From: Brachypodius melanocephalos
Taxonomy: Eukaryota; Chordata; Aves; Passeriformes; Pycnonotidae
Direction: 5' to 3'
DNA: 64,000 nucleotides
NCBI GenBank assembly: GCA_013398615.1
Contig: VZSR01001755.1
Location: forward strand, 2,646,617 to 2,710,616
Under the pieces are notes generated by a model that searched no databases, was not told the DNA's origin, and worked only from the letters and a program-made list of their open reading frames with translations. Position numbers and translations under genes: made by a program. Every line of letters starts with the position of its first letter. Position 1 is the stretch's first letter. This document shows, piece after piece, positions 12,929-26,320 of this stretch.

Positions 12929-15900
12929 TGACTACATTGCAGTGATGCGGTGAAGTTATTAATACATTCATAAGTGAAATGTCCTCAGTTGATAAATCAG
13001 GTTGGATGTTATCAAGTTTAGGTCTTGGAGGAAAACTGACACAAACCAAAGCTGCCCAAATCTGCACCTGCACGGCACAAGAGAAGGGAAAGCTCTTCAG
13101 GCTCACACAGAGGAAATGCCCAGTGAAAAACCCTCAGTAAGAGCAGTGCAGGTGACAAGTAAGGGTGAAATGTGTGCAGCTCAGCAGGGCCAGATCTCAA
13201 TCCCCACATTCCAGGATTTATGCAAAGGTCTATCGACTCCATCCCACACAAGCTCAACTCTTCTCACCTTTGCACATGTACCTCTGACATCTCTCTTGAA
13301 AATGCCCCCTGGGATTTGTAAAGGGAGGTGTTGAGCTGCTAACTTACATATTCATTTCATTAATTTTAACACCATTAAGCTGCTTTTAAAGGTCACATCT
13401 CCTTGGTAAGATTCTTTACTTCACTATTCCAGCACTGTGAGTGCTCTGAAAAATGCCTCTATCATTTATGAATGTGATAAAAGTTTCTTCCTACTAACCC
13501 TGCTTATCTTGACTCTACCAGGGTCTCACTTTGGAGTGGGGACTGGTTTAACACCACCCTACCTGTACAGTGCTGCTGGAGGAAACACCGCTCACCTCTG
13601 GTATCCAAACCATGGCCAACACCCCCCTCACCACAGCTCCTGCACGGACATCGTCCCAAAGAAGGTCCAGCACCCTTCAAGAAGAGATTTTACTTCGTAG
13701 CAATGCATTTACTCTGTCTTGTCTAATCCTGTTTAGCATTTCCTGAAAAACCATGGAAGTGTTGACTCACAAAGAACAATAGTTATCTTCAGCTCCACTT
13801 CCAATAAAATTAAGGAAAAATGAGTCTGCCTGTGCTAACTCTATAAATAAACACGCTTAGGCAACAATTAACAGGTAATTTAACCCCCAAAACTGTTCAC
13901 TGACTCTGCCAGGTATTTCTGAAGGCTGAAAAGAAACAAGAAACACAGGTAACAAAAAGCCAGAAGGGAAAAGTTACACTGAAAATATTGGCCTCACTCT
14001 GGTTTCTACATCTTAGAAAAGGGCAACACATTTTTGAGCTCTGCTGTGACATGGCATTAAGCAAAACACAAATTTTGATGATTTTTTTTCCCAAAAGAAG
14101 TGCACTGAAGTAGATCTGGACTTTTACAGAAGCCAGTCAGCTGCCTAAATCCCAGTTAATGTAAATGGCACTTAAGCTACAAACTGGGCTTAAAAAAAAA
14201 AAGGGGAGGAGGGAAGAAAGAAAATCAGACATCCATTTGAAGAGCTCCACAAAGAGCTTAAAATTAACAGAGCTTATTTCCATTTCTTAATTTACATAAG
14301 TACATTTGATTCCAATTTAGTTAACAGCAGCTAGAAAGCAGAACTTCATCTGGGTTGGTTATTGTCACTGCCCTCCCAACAAAATGAGTTTTAGTCCAAG
14401 GGAAGAACCTTGAGCTTACACGTGTAACAAAACAATGCAGAGAACTGGTGAGCCAAAGGATTACTCACCAAGTTGAAACTGAGATACATGTAAATATATT
14501 TTCCATTACACTGTTCTAAGACCTGTAACAGACTTGGCCCTCTTGCCTTGGAGATTGATCCAGAGCAGTTTCTCCTTCCCTGATGTACTGAATTTGCTTT
14601 GAAACAGATTAGTGAGAGAAAAATTTAAAATCCCACCTTCTTTCTCCTTTTATCTGATGAAAGGAATGTTTACCTTTGTATTCTTCCTTGTACAAACAGA
14701 ATGATTCCAAAAAACCTGCTAAGGGACCTGCCAGGAAAGGACTAATTTCCTTCTGTCTTTCTACCCAGAATTTTAATTGAGGCACTCAAATGGGCACATA
14801 ACAATCTACATAACTGCACTGATGGAACTTAAATATGATGGAGGTAAGAAAAAAAATCAGCCATAAATACCTGTTTAATGCAGTGATCCCCTATAATGAC
14901 TTGTGAGAGCAAAATAAAATGCAGAGTGGCTAAAAAAAAAGAAATTTAAATCTGCATGTTAACACCAGGTTTTCTGCATTGTACAGTGCACAACAATCCA
15001 TCCCTAAATGATGACTGATGCAAATGACACCAAACATCCTCCCTGTTTTCCTTTATGAAGAATTTTAATTTCTGCATTTCAAGATTTGAAAGGAAAATAT
15101 TCCCTTCAGATGAATGTTAAAGATATGTTCAGTTCTGAAATAACATCAGAGTAAAGCTTGTTCTGAAAGTGAGGAAAAACTGCTGATATTTAAGGAAGGA
15201 TAGGAATTTCCTGCAATGGAATCCAGGAATGAGCCTAAAGATCTCTGCAGGCCTGGGAAGAACTACCTGTCAATCTCAGAGCACTTTGTGTCCAGCATCC
15301 CCTAAGTCAAAGCTTTTAAAAAACATTTGCATTTAAATTTTCCACATATTAAATTGAAAAGCATTAACATCTATGGAACAATGTGTAATGCTGATTTAAA
15401 TGCAGACACGATGTATTGCAGATTTAAGGATTACTACAGACATTCATCTCTATGAGACAGCAAAATTCAACGTATTATAATTCCCAAGTTGTCCTCAGAA
15501 AAGGAACACGCTGCATTGTCTACGAGAATGTCTTTGCCTGTCAACTACAGAAAAGATTTCACTGTAAGTAGAAGAGCCAAAAAAACCCTCAATGCCTCAA
15601 AAACAAAAAACAAACAACAAAAAAAAACCCACCCAGAAAACACTTATTTTGGATGAATTTGTTGTTAAAAACACACAACTTTTGAATATTCCCAAGTTTT
15701 ACCTCACACATCCCATAAGGGTTTTATGGCAACTGGAAATGGCATTGGACACAAAACCTGACAGGACAAACCAAAGATAAGATGCAGATAAAAAGCCTCA
15801 GTCATCAGCTGTCCTTGCATGAAACATCTGCCACCTTTAATTTCTGAAGTTCACATTTGTAGAAAAGCCCACTCTGGACAGTAACTCCTGCTCAGGCCTC

Positions 15901-18157
15901 TGCCAGGACCATCTCAACAGGCACCTGAGGAACGCTCCCGGCTCACACCTCTGTCCAAGCTCTGCCCTCACTGTTACTGAGGTCAAAGAGAGAAAGTCTT
16001 CAAAACTCCACCATAATCACAGGGAGCCAACTAAGGAACCCAGTCCTGTCATTCTCTGGGCCAACAACAGAGAATTTCAACGCACCACCTGCCCTGTTCT
16101 GCTCTGCTTAAGGACGCCAAGCAGCAGGAACCTCTCTCATTTCTGATGTCACACTGCTATAGGGAAGGTGACAGTCTTTAACCAAAAGGGAAGTCCTTGT
16201 TCTCAGCCTCATGACTGGCAATACGTGTGGGCAGGAATCCTGAAATCCAGGAGCTCCAGAAATAAAAGTTGTATCACTCACAGGTTTAGATTTGAGAGAA
16301 ATAATCAGCCTCTGACTGTACAGATTCCTCATTTCTGCATGGCAGCAACAACAGCTGCAGTATTCCTGTAAGTCACTTGTGGTAAATTCTCATCCTCACA
16401 TTAGCTGCTTGCACAAATAAAATGAAGAATTACACACACAGGTCCAAGTTTGGGCTTTTTCCTTTTCAGATCTATTTCTCATTGGAAGAAGCACATTCTA
16501 GTAGTCTATGTTTACAGTCCTGATATAAAACACATAAATGTGTCATCTCCATCTGAGGAGGGAAATCCTAGAGAAGGTGGGCTTTAACCAACTCAGATGT
16601 TAGGATGGAACTGAGGGCATCAGGTGATGGTACCTATTGCCACACACATGCAGCTGATGCTGCTTCAAGTCTCCCTCTCTGCACCTTCACCCTCCAGTGC
16701 TGGTTGCACAGTTCCCATCATCTCCTCAGTGGCTCTCCCAAGTTCAGAGACCTTTTGGAAGGCTCCTGCTCCACAGCTACCAGTTCAGAAAGATGACATC
16801 AATCACAGGATGATCTGTTCAAAATAAATGAAAACTGTGCCTAACATTCCTTCTCTTGAAATCGAGAGGGTTTTTGGCTCAGCGTCTTCCTCTGGCACCT
16901 TTCTGTTGATCTCTGTCCTTTTCATCCTTCTCAGTTTGTCCTTTTATTCAGTTGATGCCACTTCGTTTTCTGAATGACAAATAGGCCACTGCATCCTGGG
17001 GCAGGAATTTCTTCAGATTTATTTATGCAACTGTTTTGGATCTACTGTACTCTGAATAAATATCAATACACAGTTTAAATATAAAAGTCAAAATATACAT
17101 ACTGAACGTGCAGACTCTATGAAATAGCAGTCAAATAAAAGAACCCATTTATAAAGGCCCATGTTGATATTTACTACTGTCTCAAAAAAAAAATACCAAC
17201 CCCAAAACACAACCTCACAATTGCACTAAGAAATCAGGAAAAGTGTACTACTCCTAAACTGAATATTCTGGCAGGGAACAGCTGTTCGAAGGAGAAACTC
17301 TTGACTGGAGGCAGAGCACCAAATGGAGCTGGCTCCTTTCTGTGTATCAGCCTTCTAAGGGGAAAGAATTTGCACCCTTTTGAAACCTGCTGCTTTCCTT
17401 CTCTGGAAAGCATCACTGTTTTGAAGGACACAATCTTACTCTGTGAAAATAAATAAGGAATCATGACTTTGTAGCACATTCTTACTAACACAAAGATCAG
17501 GGAACTAGCAGAGAGATTGTTTCTTGGATACCTCGAGGTGGTAGTTTTGACAAATGGCTTCTGATGCACTTGTGAGGCAGAGATTTTGGCTTTCCCCACA
17601 CACAGACCTAATTACCACATTAATGAAGGCTATGGCTATAAAGGAATAGTAGGGCTGTCTCTGCTAAACCTCCTTGAAACTCAAGCACAGAAAAACAAAC
17701 ATTGCCTTCCATATAAATGGCTGCTTTAGGAGCCATTACTGATTAATCTTGTGTATTCCCTCCAAGCCTCTGATGCCAGAGATGCCAAAGAAACCTTATC
17801 ACAAGGGTTTGTTTGCACAGCTTCAGCAAGGAGAGTAATCCACTAAGTATCCCACACAATACTCAGGTAGAGCAGGTAAGAATTAATTGGTACCTTTCCC
17901 ACCCACCCCCCCAGAATTTCTGATGCTGAAACTGTTTTTCTCTTCATTGAACCAGCTCGGCCTAGACTGGCTTGTCCCGCAGTGACATGTCTATTGAATA
18001 CAAATCAGACAGCAGAGCTTTAAATCTGTGTTGCAGCTCTCATTTCCAATTCGAGAACTGTACTATAATCATAAGCTTCTGGTGGATGAAAGGAAATCAG
18101 CTCTCTGAATATTAGCTAATGCCACATTTGCAAGTCCTGAAGAGATCTGTGCTGTTT

Positions 18158-18181
18158 AAAAAAAAAAAAAAAAAAAAAAAA
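18158..18181. repeat. Poly-A tract, 24 nt
   Basis: Uninterrupted run of 24 A on the plus strand. It directly precedes a segment with unusual CpG content. No retrotransposon body is recognisable upstream of it, so I cannot call it a retroposed tail. Confidence 0.95.
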
Positions 18182-18189
18182 GATCATTT

Positions 18190-18680
18190 CTCGTGAACCT
18201 ATATATATGAATGGCTTTGTACTGCTTCGACTGATAGAAGCGATGCCTGTGCTGGGATTAAACCCTTTTCATCATAAAACCTCATCTGGTTCCGAGTCCA
18301 AGTCCATCAAACCTTTTCCCTTTAAAGTCCCGCCTTTGATTCTACATCAATTTATTCAAACCGCAGCTGGGTGGCTGAAAACGAAAGGACAGCATCATTT
18401 AAACCAACCATGTTCCTAACTTGAAAGAAGGACTATAATTAAAAAAATGGGCATAAAAGAATGGAAATGGGATAATATTTTTTAATGGTAGTTCAAAGGC
18501 CGACAGATGTCAGAGCCTTTGAAGATGTCAGTACACTGAGCAAGGAGTTGCCATTAAATAGTTTGCCTCAGAGGTGAAGCAGCTTTTTAATGACTGAAAA
18601 AGCCCTTGCAGACACATCCTTGTGTTTTTAATTTGTCAGAGTTTCTGCACTATTTTCTGATTAATGACACATGATTAGAA
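18190..18680. promoter_or_regulatory. Candidate conserved non-coding element
   Basis: A stretch with CpG dinucleotides at several places (TCGTGAACC, TTCGACTG, AGCGATG, TTCCGAG, CCCGCC, ACCGCAG, GGCCGACAG) within otherwise A+T-rich intron where CpG is scarce. It contains several TAAT/ATTA cores (CCATTAAA, TTTAATG, AATTAAA) of the kind bound by homeodomain proteins. No repeat family is recognisable and no exon structure fits. This composition is typical of slowly evolving vertebrate regulatory elements, but conservation cannot be tested from one sequence. Confidence 0.3.
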
Positions 18681-20790
18681 CTGCATAGCACACATATTTT
18701 TATACTTTCTTAAATGAATACTTTATTCCACATTCCTTCAGTGCCAGATAAAAACAGGAAAGCTTTACTATAGAGTCCAAAACTATTCAGATTGCTCAAA
18801 TATTTATGGTAATTTGAGGGGATTGGCCAGATCCAGAGCTTCTATGGGTTGCTACCTTTTGTTCTTTAATGGAGCTATTACTACTGCCACCACAATTGTG
18901 CATGCATTAAGTGAGCATGTGACCCAGTAATGCATTGTGCCCTTCTTGTGCCCTAAACAATCACAGCTTTCATAACTCACTGATGAACAAAGTCATCAAA
19001 CCAAAATAACATTTAGAAAAATCCTAGGGTCGATCCTGAACAATACAAACAATTGCTGCCAATGTATTGTAAGTGGAAAATAACTTTTCCAAGGGAAAAA
19101 GCATATTGCTAGGAAACACCATGTTCAGAAGAAAAACACCAATATTTAGAAATGCAGATAAAATCCCTATTTTGGCCTGAGAAGATGCTCTTGCAGCATC
19201 CTTCATCTCTCTCTTAACATACGCAAATTTTTTCTATTTTCCCCACGAATGGAAAATGTAGTAGCCTGAAACACAGGGACAATTTCTTTTGCTGCCAGGA
19301 AAAAGCTCTCCCTTTTGTGGCTGCCTGCCAAGCTGAGCAGGTACAGCCCAGGGACAGCCCAGCCCTGGGCAGGGACAGGAAAAGCCAGCACTGTGTGCCC
19401 TACCCTGTATCACACCTCAGAGCATCACCCACGTGAGAATACAGTCATTACAAGGGAATTTGATTAATGTGCTGCTCCTTCTGCTCCTCCAGCCTACATT
19501 CAGCTTGTAATTGGATCATAAATAGAAATGTGATGGACTCAGCTAAAAGCCTGCAGAGATTGGAGGTGCTGCAGCAGAGCTTTGTGAAATGAGTTGCTGT
19601 TCTGCCCTGAATATTGACAGGATTTCCCAAGTAGGAATATCTGGCTTGTTGCAATCCATATCCATCAGGAATCTCTGTGCAACACCCCCCTGAGGAAACT
19701 CCTGGAGGGGAGGGAGGTGGCTCTGGACACTCGCTGCTCCACAGATCTGCAGCGGGAGATGAAGGAAGCCATGAGCCAGGGGTGTTCTGCTGCATGTCCC
19801 AAACAGTGCACAGCTATCCTGCTGCTCAAGCAAGCACTGCAAAGCTTGGAAAAGGAAAAGAATATGGCTGCAGAGAGAAAAAATATAATTCTAAAATGGA
19901 ATTCCGCCACATGTATGTATTGAACGGAAACAGAGCCCTGCTAGGAAGAAACATGGTGGAGTTAGGGTTCCACCACAGAGAACAAGGAGAATTGGACAGC
20001 TCTCAGTACAGACAATTGTAATCCCATCCCCAACTACCCTGCAGCCTTCCTCCTTGAGTCACTCCACAGTTATCTTCAGAGACAGCTTTCTTTAAAAAGC
20101 AAAACAAACCCTAACCTACATCATTAGACCACTTGACCCTGTCATGAATCTCATGTAGATCTGAATACTCAGTCTACATTAATGTTACATTGCACACTTT
20201 TGCCACTTTTCCTAGAAAACAAACGATCCGCGGGAGCAGGCAGGAAGCTGCTAAGCAGGATGGGGTGCAGCAGCCCCCAGCATCAACCAGAGAAGAGCTC
20301 ATTCCCTCTTCCATCCCCATCTCAGGAGTTGGGCAGGTCCTGGATATCCGGAGTGCTCATCAGGGATTTGGGACAGGGACATGCTCTGGATGGAAGAAAG
20401 CAAAGGAGCAAGATCTACACATCCAAAAGGCCCCTGATGTCATCACTGTACAGAAATATGTTCAGAATCCAGTTATTATTTTGGCACTGTGGTAAAAATA
20501 GCAGAATAAAACGTTGAATTTCAAGCAGTTATGGCTGAACTGAAATAAACCCTAAGAGAACAAAGAAAAGGCACTTCTCTAAGCTGTGGGACTTTCTACA
20601 GGATCCCAAATTAATTACACAAACTAAAGGAATGTTACTCTCAAAAGATGCATCAGAATTCTGAATAAACATTATAAAGTTCTTCTAAAATGGGAAATAG
20701 CAGCCATCCTGAAAATAATGTTTTGCTACAAGCCCCATATAAGCAGACAAAGCTGAGCCATTCAGACTCTATCCATTAGAGGGCAATAAT

Positions 20791-20844
20791 ACATACATAC
20801 ACACTCAGACACACACACATATATACATATACACACAAACACAT
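20791..20844. repeat. Imperfect (CA)n/(TA)n microsatellite
   Basis: Consists of ACAT, CACA and ATAT units with scattered interruptions over about 54 nt. Interruptions suggest an old, relatively stable locus. Confidence 0.85.
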
Positions 20845-23259
20845 TCCCTTACGTATCCCTAACTGATTTCAGCAGGAAAAAATTAATATTTTCTGTCTAA
20901 TATTACCACGGGTATATTGACAGCTTGAGTCCTGTTCTCCCCACTCCCTCTGCACTCCCCAACAACAGCATCCAACAGATAAAAGGAACAGTAACAAATT
21001 ATTCTTTAAATTTGCTTTCCCATGAGGAAATCCATGCAATACACAGCTTCGGATGGCTTGCAGTCAGTTATTATTAAACTTGAGTGGGTTGAACAACCAG
21101 AATGTCTGTAAGCATGGGAATCATTCCAGGGGTTCCCAAACTTTGAACAGACAAAAATGTTCTTCACACGCTCATCTCCCACCTCAGTCAAACACTGCTC
21201 CTTTTCCTTGCAGTGACACAAGAACCTTTGATAGCAGCAGCCACTGCAGACATGGCCAGGAGCCAGCACACTTCAGCTGTCTCTTGGAGCCACAGACAAA
21301 TCATGGAAGGGCATTTTTTGGTGTTATTAGAGGCACTCAAAGGGGGCAGCTCGTGTGCTGTGTCTTCTGCTTCCCTGCTCCAACCACGCCAACCCACAGA
21401 GAAACCAACCAATGAACCTCGTTTATCTCAGGTCCCCAACCTTCTGCTGCCCCCACTTGCAGCATCCCACAAGCACAATTATGGCATCAGCTCTCAGGGA
21501 CAGGAACCGTCTGTTGTTCCATGTTTTCACTAACATTACATAGACTCAGACCCCCGAGAGGATTCCAGCAATACAAATAATTACCAGCAGCCCCTAAACT
21601 CCTGCTTGTCAACATCTCATTAGTTACAGGACTACTGGAGTTCACAGGGACACACAGGCAGCTGGATCAGTCACTTAATGACCAGTAACTCCTGTGAGCA
21701 TCCACACTCCATTGATTTGTGTTTGGGCTGGCAATTTTCTTTTTTGTTTGTTTGTGGGCTTTTTGCTTGATTCTGTTTTGTTTAGGTTTTTTAAAAACAT
21801 CTCACTCTGCAATTACCAATCCCTGCTCCCTTAGAAACAGCAATTCAGGTAACAATGTCGTCTACCAGCTTATTGTTTTCATCCACTGCTGGATAAATAT
21901 TAATTTTAGATTAAACTAGAGGTTTAATTGAAGATCTGAATTTCATAAGGTCCGAGATGAAGATGGAGAGTAACACACTGGTCCTGTTGCTACCCCAGCC
22001 AGGACACAGGTGTCCTCCAACCCAGAAATCCCTGAGGATACCAAACACAGCAGGAGAACATGCAGCTTCCTTCAAATCTTCCAGTGTACTCTGTGTTTGC
22101 AGCAGCTGCCTTTCCAAAAATCACATTCAGTGCTGTTTCTCTTCTCTAAATTCATTTTACAGATGCCAATACAGCAGAAAGCACAGTCTACAAAAGAACT
22201 CAAGCTGTCAGAGACAACTTTAGAAGAATTCTATCACCTGTGTGGAAGATGGAGTTGACTCTTCATGGGATTTTCAGATCTGTTTCAAGTGAAAACACTG
22301 TGCCAGAGGGTTTTGTCCTTTTTTTTTTTTCTTTTTTTCCCCCTTAAACTACCTTAGTGGTGATTTTATGAACTCTGAAGAACAACTCTAAAACCTGAAA
22401 ACGGAAAATTCATGATCAGGCCAATATTTCGGGGGTCAAAAGTAAAGTTTTCTTATTTGCGGTATTTTAGGAGGACTTTCAGACACATGAATACCAATGA
22501 CTCTGAGATATGTAATTGCAGTTTGAAATATATTGTTTTCTCCATTAAACAGAAATCTACAGCATCCCTGACATCGATTCCTGTCATTTTGTCATGATAA
22601 ACACTCAGGTATTAAGTACCTTCCACATCATGCACCCAGGCATGATTCCAATTAGTGCTGAATAGAAGACAAAATGTCAGCTTAATAAGCTTCAATTTGC
22701 AGAGCCTTTGAACACTCGATGATATCATCACTTTGCCAATCATTTCTTGTACTTTGGCTGCTTTTTTTCCATCTCACCCTCCCTGTCAAAAGGAAGTCTT
22801 TCAAATCCCAGAAAGGCAAGACATGAACAATGTCAGTCATTGGTCTGACTGAGCTAAAAGATCCAAAAATGACTCCCCAATACATCAACAGAGACCTGTG
22901 ATGTGCACAATACTCCCTCAAAGCTAATTTGCTGCCAACATGTAGAGTAATTGGCGGAAAAAAGTCTACTTTAAAGTCATACTGTGAAAAATATTTTCTT
23001 GCATGAAATCAACACTAAAGACCTTAAATCACTGTCACAGTCTCTACCGCCCGTTCAAGTGAAGAAACAGTTTTCGTTCAGGTAAGGTGACAATCATTTC
23101 TTCAAAGGTGACTGGGCCAAGGAACAGCTCTGCTGTCTGACTGCATGCTGAAAATAATCACTGTACTTTAAAATAATGGATTTTTTTTTTCTAATTTGTA
23201 TCTTAAAAAAAAAAAGAAAAAATATTTTCAAAAAGAAAAAGACAAATTGGAGAGAAGGT

Positions 23260-24240
23260 ATGTACAGGGAGCATATCTTCTGTGTGCTCAGATGTCTGAG
23301 GCCAGCACAAGCACACAGCCCTCAGCTGAGGACTCACGATGTTTTCTCTATCTGGAATATCCCCAAATGCAGAGTCTAAAATCCCTGCCTTTATCCGGGC
23401 GTGAGGGTAAACAGAAACACCAAATGGCAGCAGGAAAGACAAGAGATAATGACTCAGGATGGGAAGTGTGGAGCCATATCGAGCACCACGTGGGCTCTGA
23501 GGGTTGTGCCAGGGCAGCTGCTCCTGCCGGAGAGCCCACAGTGCAGAGGTGGGGATGGAAATGGGCTCTCCTGAGCTGGATCCTGCAGGAGGTGATCCCA
23601 GAGCACACAGCCGGTGCCCCAGGGGCTGCACCACCGGGGCCAGCAGATCCTGGCCCTGCACTGCGCTGTCCCGTCCCCCTGGCTGGCACATCCCACAGAA
23701 CCCAGCCAGGAGCCCTTTGCTGGCACCTCTTTGTTACTCGGGGCTCAGAACTGGCTGGGGACAAAGCCAAGCCCAGCCCAGAGTGGGTGCTTTGGTGGGA
23801 AGGGGCTGGAGCAGCTCGGAAGGGGTGGATCTGATCTTCCTGGAGCTGGGAGCACACGCCGGGCAAGGCACTGGGGTGGGAGCAGGGCTGAAAGAGTGCA
23901 CAGCATTTGGCTGCCCCTCCATGGGATGGGACAGCAAATTCCATACTTCTGAGGCAGCAAAGGCTTTGAGGAGTTGCTACAGACGCTGGGGTTGGGCCAG
24001 TGGGGAAACAGCTGCAGAGATTTTCCTGGTGAAACACTCAAGGCTGTGTCCGTGCCAGCAATCTCAACCCAGCCCCGCAGAGAAGCCACCGTGGGGGCCT
24101 GGGGCTGCTCTCCTCCAGCTCCTGTCTGTGGAACACAGGAAAACCAGAGCAGCCTCCCATTTTTCTTCCTGGCTAATGCAGCATGTGGAGGAAGAGGCAG
24201 AGCAGTGGTGGGGCACTCAGGGCAGTGCAATTTGCCATAA
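23260..24240. other. GC-rich, CpG-poor intronic block
   Basis: About 1 kb is markedly richer in G+C than its surroundings. Open frames extend through it on both strands (up to about 262 codons on plus and 229 on minus). Predicted products are low-complexity, rich in Gly, Pro, Ser, Ala and Trp, with no domain I recognise, and the two strands are open together, which is expected from composition alone. It is bounded on the left by A-rich sequence. I do not call a gene. Confidence 0.5.
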
Positions 24241-24964
24241 GCGTCTCAGCTGCAATTTGTTACTGGTTTTCCACTTGAAGGTTTCTTTATAATACTTTAA
24301 TGTGGGAGCGCGTGGAGCTGTATGGATGGGCTCATATTTCTCAGCTGACATCTCTTCAGCCAAAGTATGTCAGCTACAGGAGAGGGCAAGGCTTTGCACT
24401 GGCTCTGGGAGTTGTTCTTCCCCCATCAGAAACCACATAAAAGAAAAACACAAATAAATCAACTCTCCAAAATCGCTATTTATTACCTCATCATGAAACC
24501 ATCTACTGGACCCTGCAGTGGTATTGAGTAATATCATTACTTAAACCATAAAGAGGTTGTATTTATTACTCAAAATTGGGAAAATTAGCATCCATATGGA
24601 TCTCATTGTTTTACGAGCAGTATTGCTGCCAAAACAAGTGGTGTTAACATTCCAAACTACAGATTGTCACCATTTCTTACCCAGTGTCTCATTCTTTCAC
24701 TTGGTATTTAAAATACCTTTGAATTGAGGAACTGAGCAGATCACAGAATCTCTCCTATCAAGATATATATCATGTAACAGCCAGACTACTGTTCAAAACT
24801 TGATTTATGGTGGCAGTGAGTGAATGGAATTAACATCTGATGACCTAAGGAAGAGAGACTAAATTGATTTTGGATCCTCTTCCTTTAGAAAAGGGATAAG
24901 AGAAAAAGTACATGCTAAGGAATTTAACTACTTAATTTGCAATACACGGCACCTTAGTAGGTAA

Positions 24965-25866
24965 TCACAGACAGGACACCCTAACCTCCATCCCTGGAAA
25001 AATGATGGCATAAAACTCCATGAAATTAATTGCCAGGCACAGGAAGCATAAAAGGGTCACTGGGAACAGCGAGCTGGATAAACCAGGGCAAGGCAGGCTT
25101 GAATAAAGTAATTGTCTTCTGTGGTGAAAGGGGAGAAGTGTCAGTGTCATGTATCTTGATTTTAGCAAGGTTTTGATACAGATTTCACAGGGTCTGAACA
25201 GTCAAACTGAAGGGACATGGGATGAGCAGAGTGTGAGCAGAGAACTCACAGGGTTTGAAGAGGAGTCAAGAGTCAGCCAACAAGTGGCACTTCTCAAAGT
25301 TCAGATGGGGCTGATCCAGCTGAACTCCAAAGCCCTGGATGATGGGCACAATGACTCTGTGCCATGCTGTGGATGGCATGGCCTGGGTAAGCAGTCAGTG
25401 TGGAGAGCAGCCTGCCATCCACAGGGACCTCAGGCACTGCAAACTGAGGAATGGGCCACCAGGACCTGCACGGAGTTCACCAACCCGGGTTTATTCAGCC
25501 TGGAGAACTAAACACCAAAAAAAAAACCCATTTGCTGTCTTCAACTGAGCATAAAGGAATTGTGGAGAAGACAGAGGCAGACTCCCCTTGAAGGAAGGGC
25601 AAGAATCTACAGATCCAATTTTTAACAACAGATATTCCAGTTGCATAATCAGGAAAAGAGATTTCACACTGGATTGGTAAAGCACTGGAGCATACGGCTC
25701 AAGAAGGCTGGGAAATCTCCACTAGTGCAGGTTTTTCAAAACTCAGCTGGACTTGGCCCTGAGCAACATGATGTGGTTTTGAAGTCAGACCTGCTTTTGA
25801 GCAGGAGGTTGGGCACGGTGACCTCCAGAGGTCCTTCCAACCCAAATTATTCTATGATGCTGTGAA
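24965..25866 (+). mobile_element. Degraded CR1 LINE, ORF2 remnant plus 3' end
   Basis: Plus-strand CR1 copy with internal deletions. The left part reads like the reverse transcriptase region: CTGGAAAAATGATGG at about 24,994, then GTATCTTGATTTTAGCAAGG near 25,150 (the conserved coding block for L-D-F-SKAFD). The middle has TTATTCAGCCTGGAGAA near 25,489. The 3' end has GAGCAGGAGGTTGGGCACGG and CAGAGGTCCTTCCAACCC, finishing in the family's ATTCTATGATGCTGTGA tail. The reading frame is destroyed by stops and deletions, so the copy is inactive. The left boundary is approximate. Confidence 0.78.
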
Positions 25867-26272
25867 AAAACTCCAGAATGAATGCTGGTCTCCCATTAGA
25901 GGATGTCCCTTCAGTACTCAGGGGAGTGTTTGAAGTGGATGGCACTGCTGTTTTCCAAATTGCTGCACTTGTTCTATGGACTAGGAGAAGTCAACTTCCT
26001 TCTATTCAACAACTGTTGCAAACACATTAAAAGGTAACAGAAAAAGCAATTTTCAAAAGAAATAAAAACTATTAATAAAGTTGTGAGCAAGCATTCCCTC
26101 CTCTCTGCAGCAGACATTTACTGAATAAGTTTAGTTGTAATATTTGGAACAACCCAATATCAGAGAAACTATCCTCTGAAGATTTGGACACAATTGGAAG
26201 TAATATCAATAAGCAAATTCAGAGTCTGGATTTGCCACACACTGATCTTCACACCGAAAGCACAAGCTCCTT

Positions 26273-26320
26273 CAATCAAATCAAAAGATCAAGAGATCAA
26301 TCAAATCAAAATCAAGAGAT
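26273..26320. repeat. Two-copy tandem duplication, 25/23 nt
   Basis: The unit CAATCAAATCAAAAGATCAA continuing GAGAT (26273-26297) is followed at once by a second copy (26298-26320) that lacks two bases. A small local duplication, probably from replication slippage. Confidence 0.9.
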
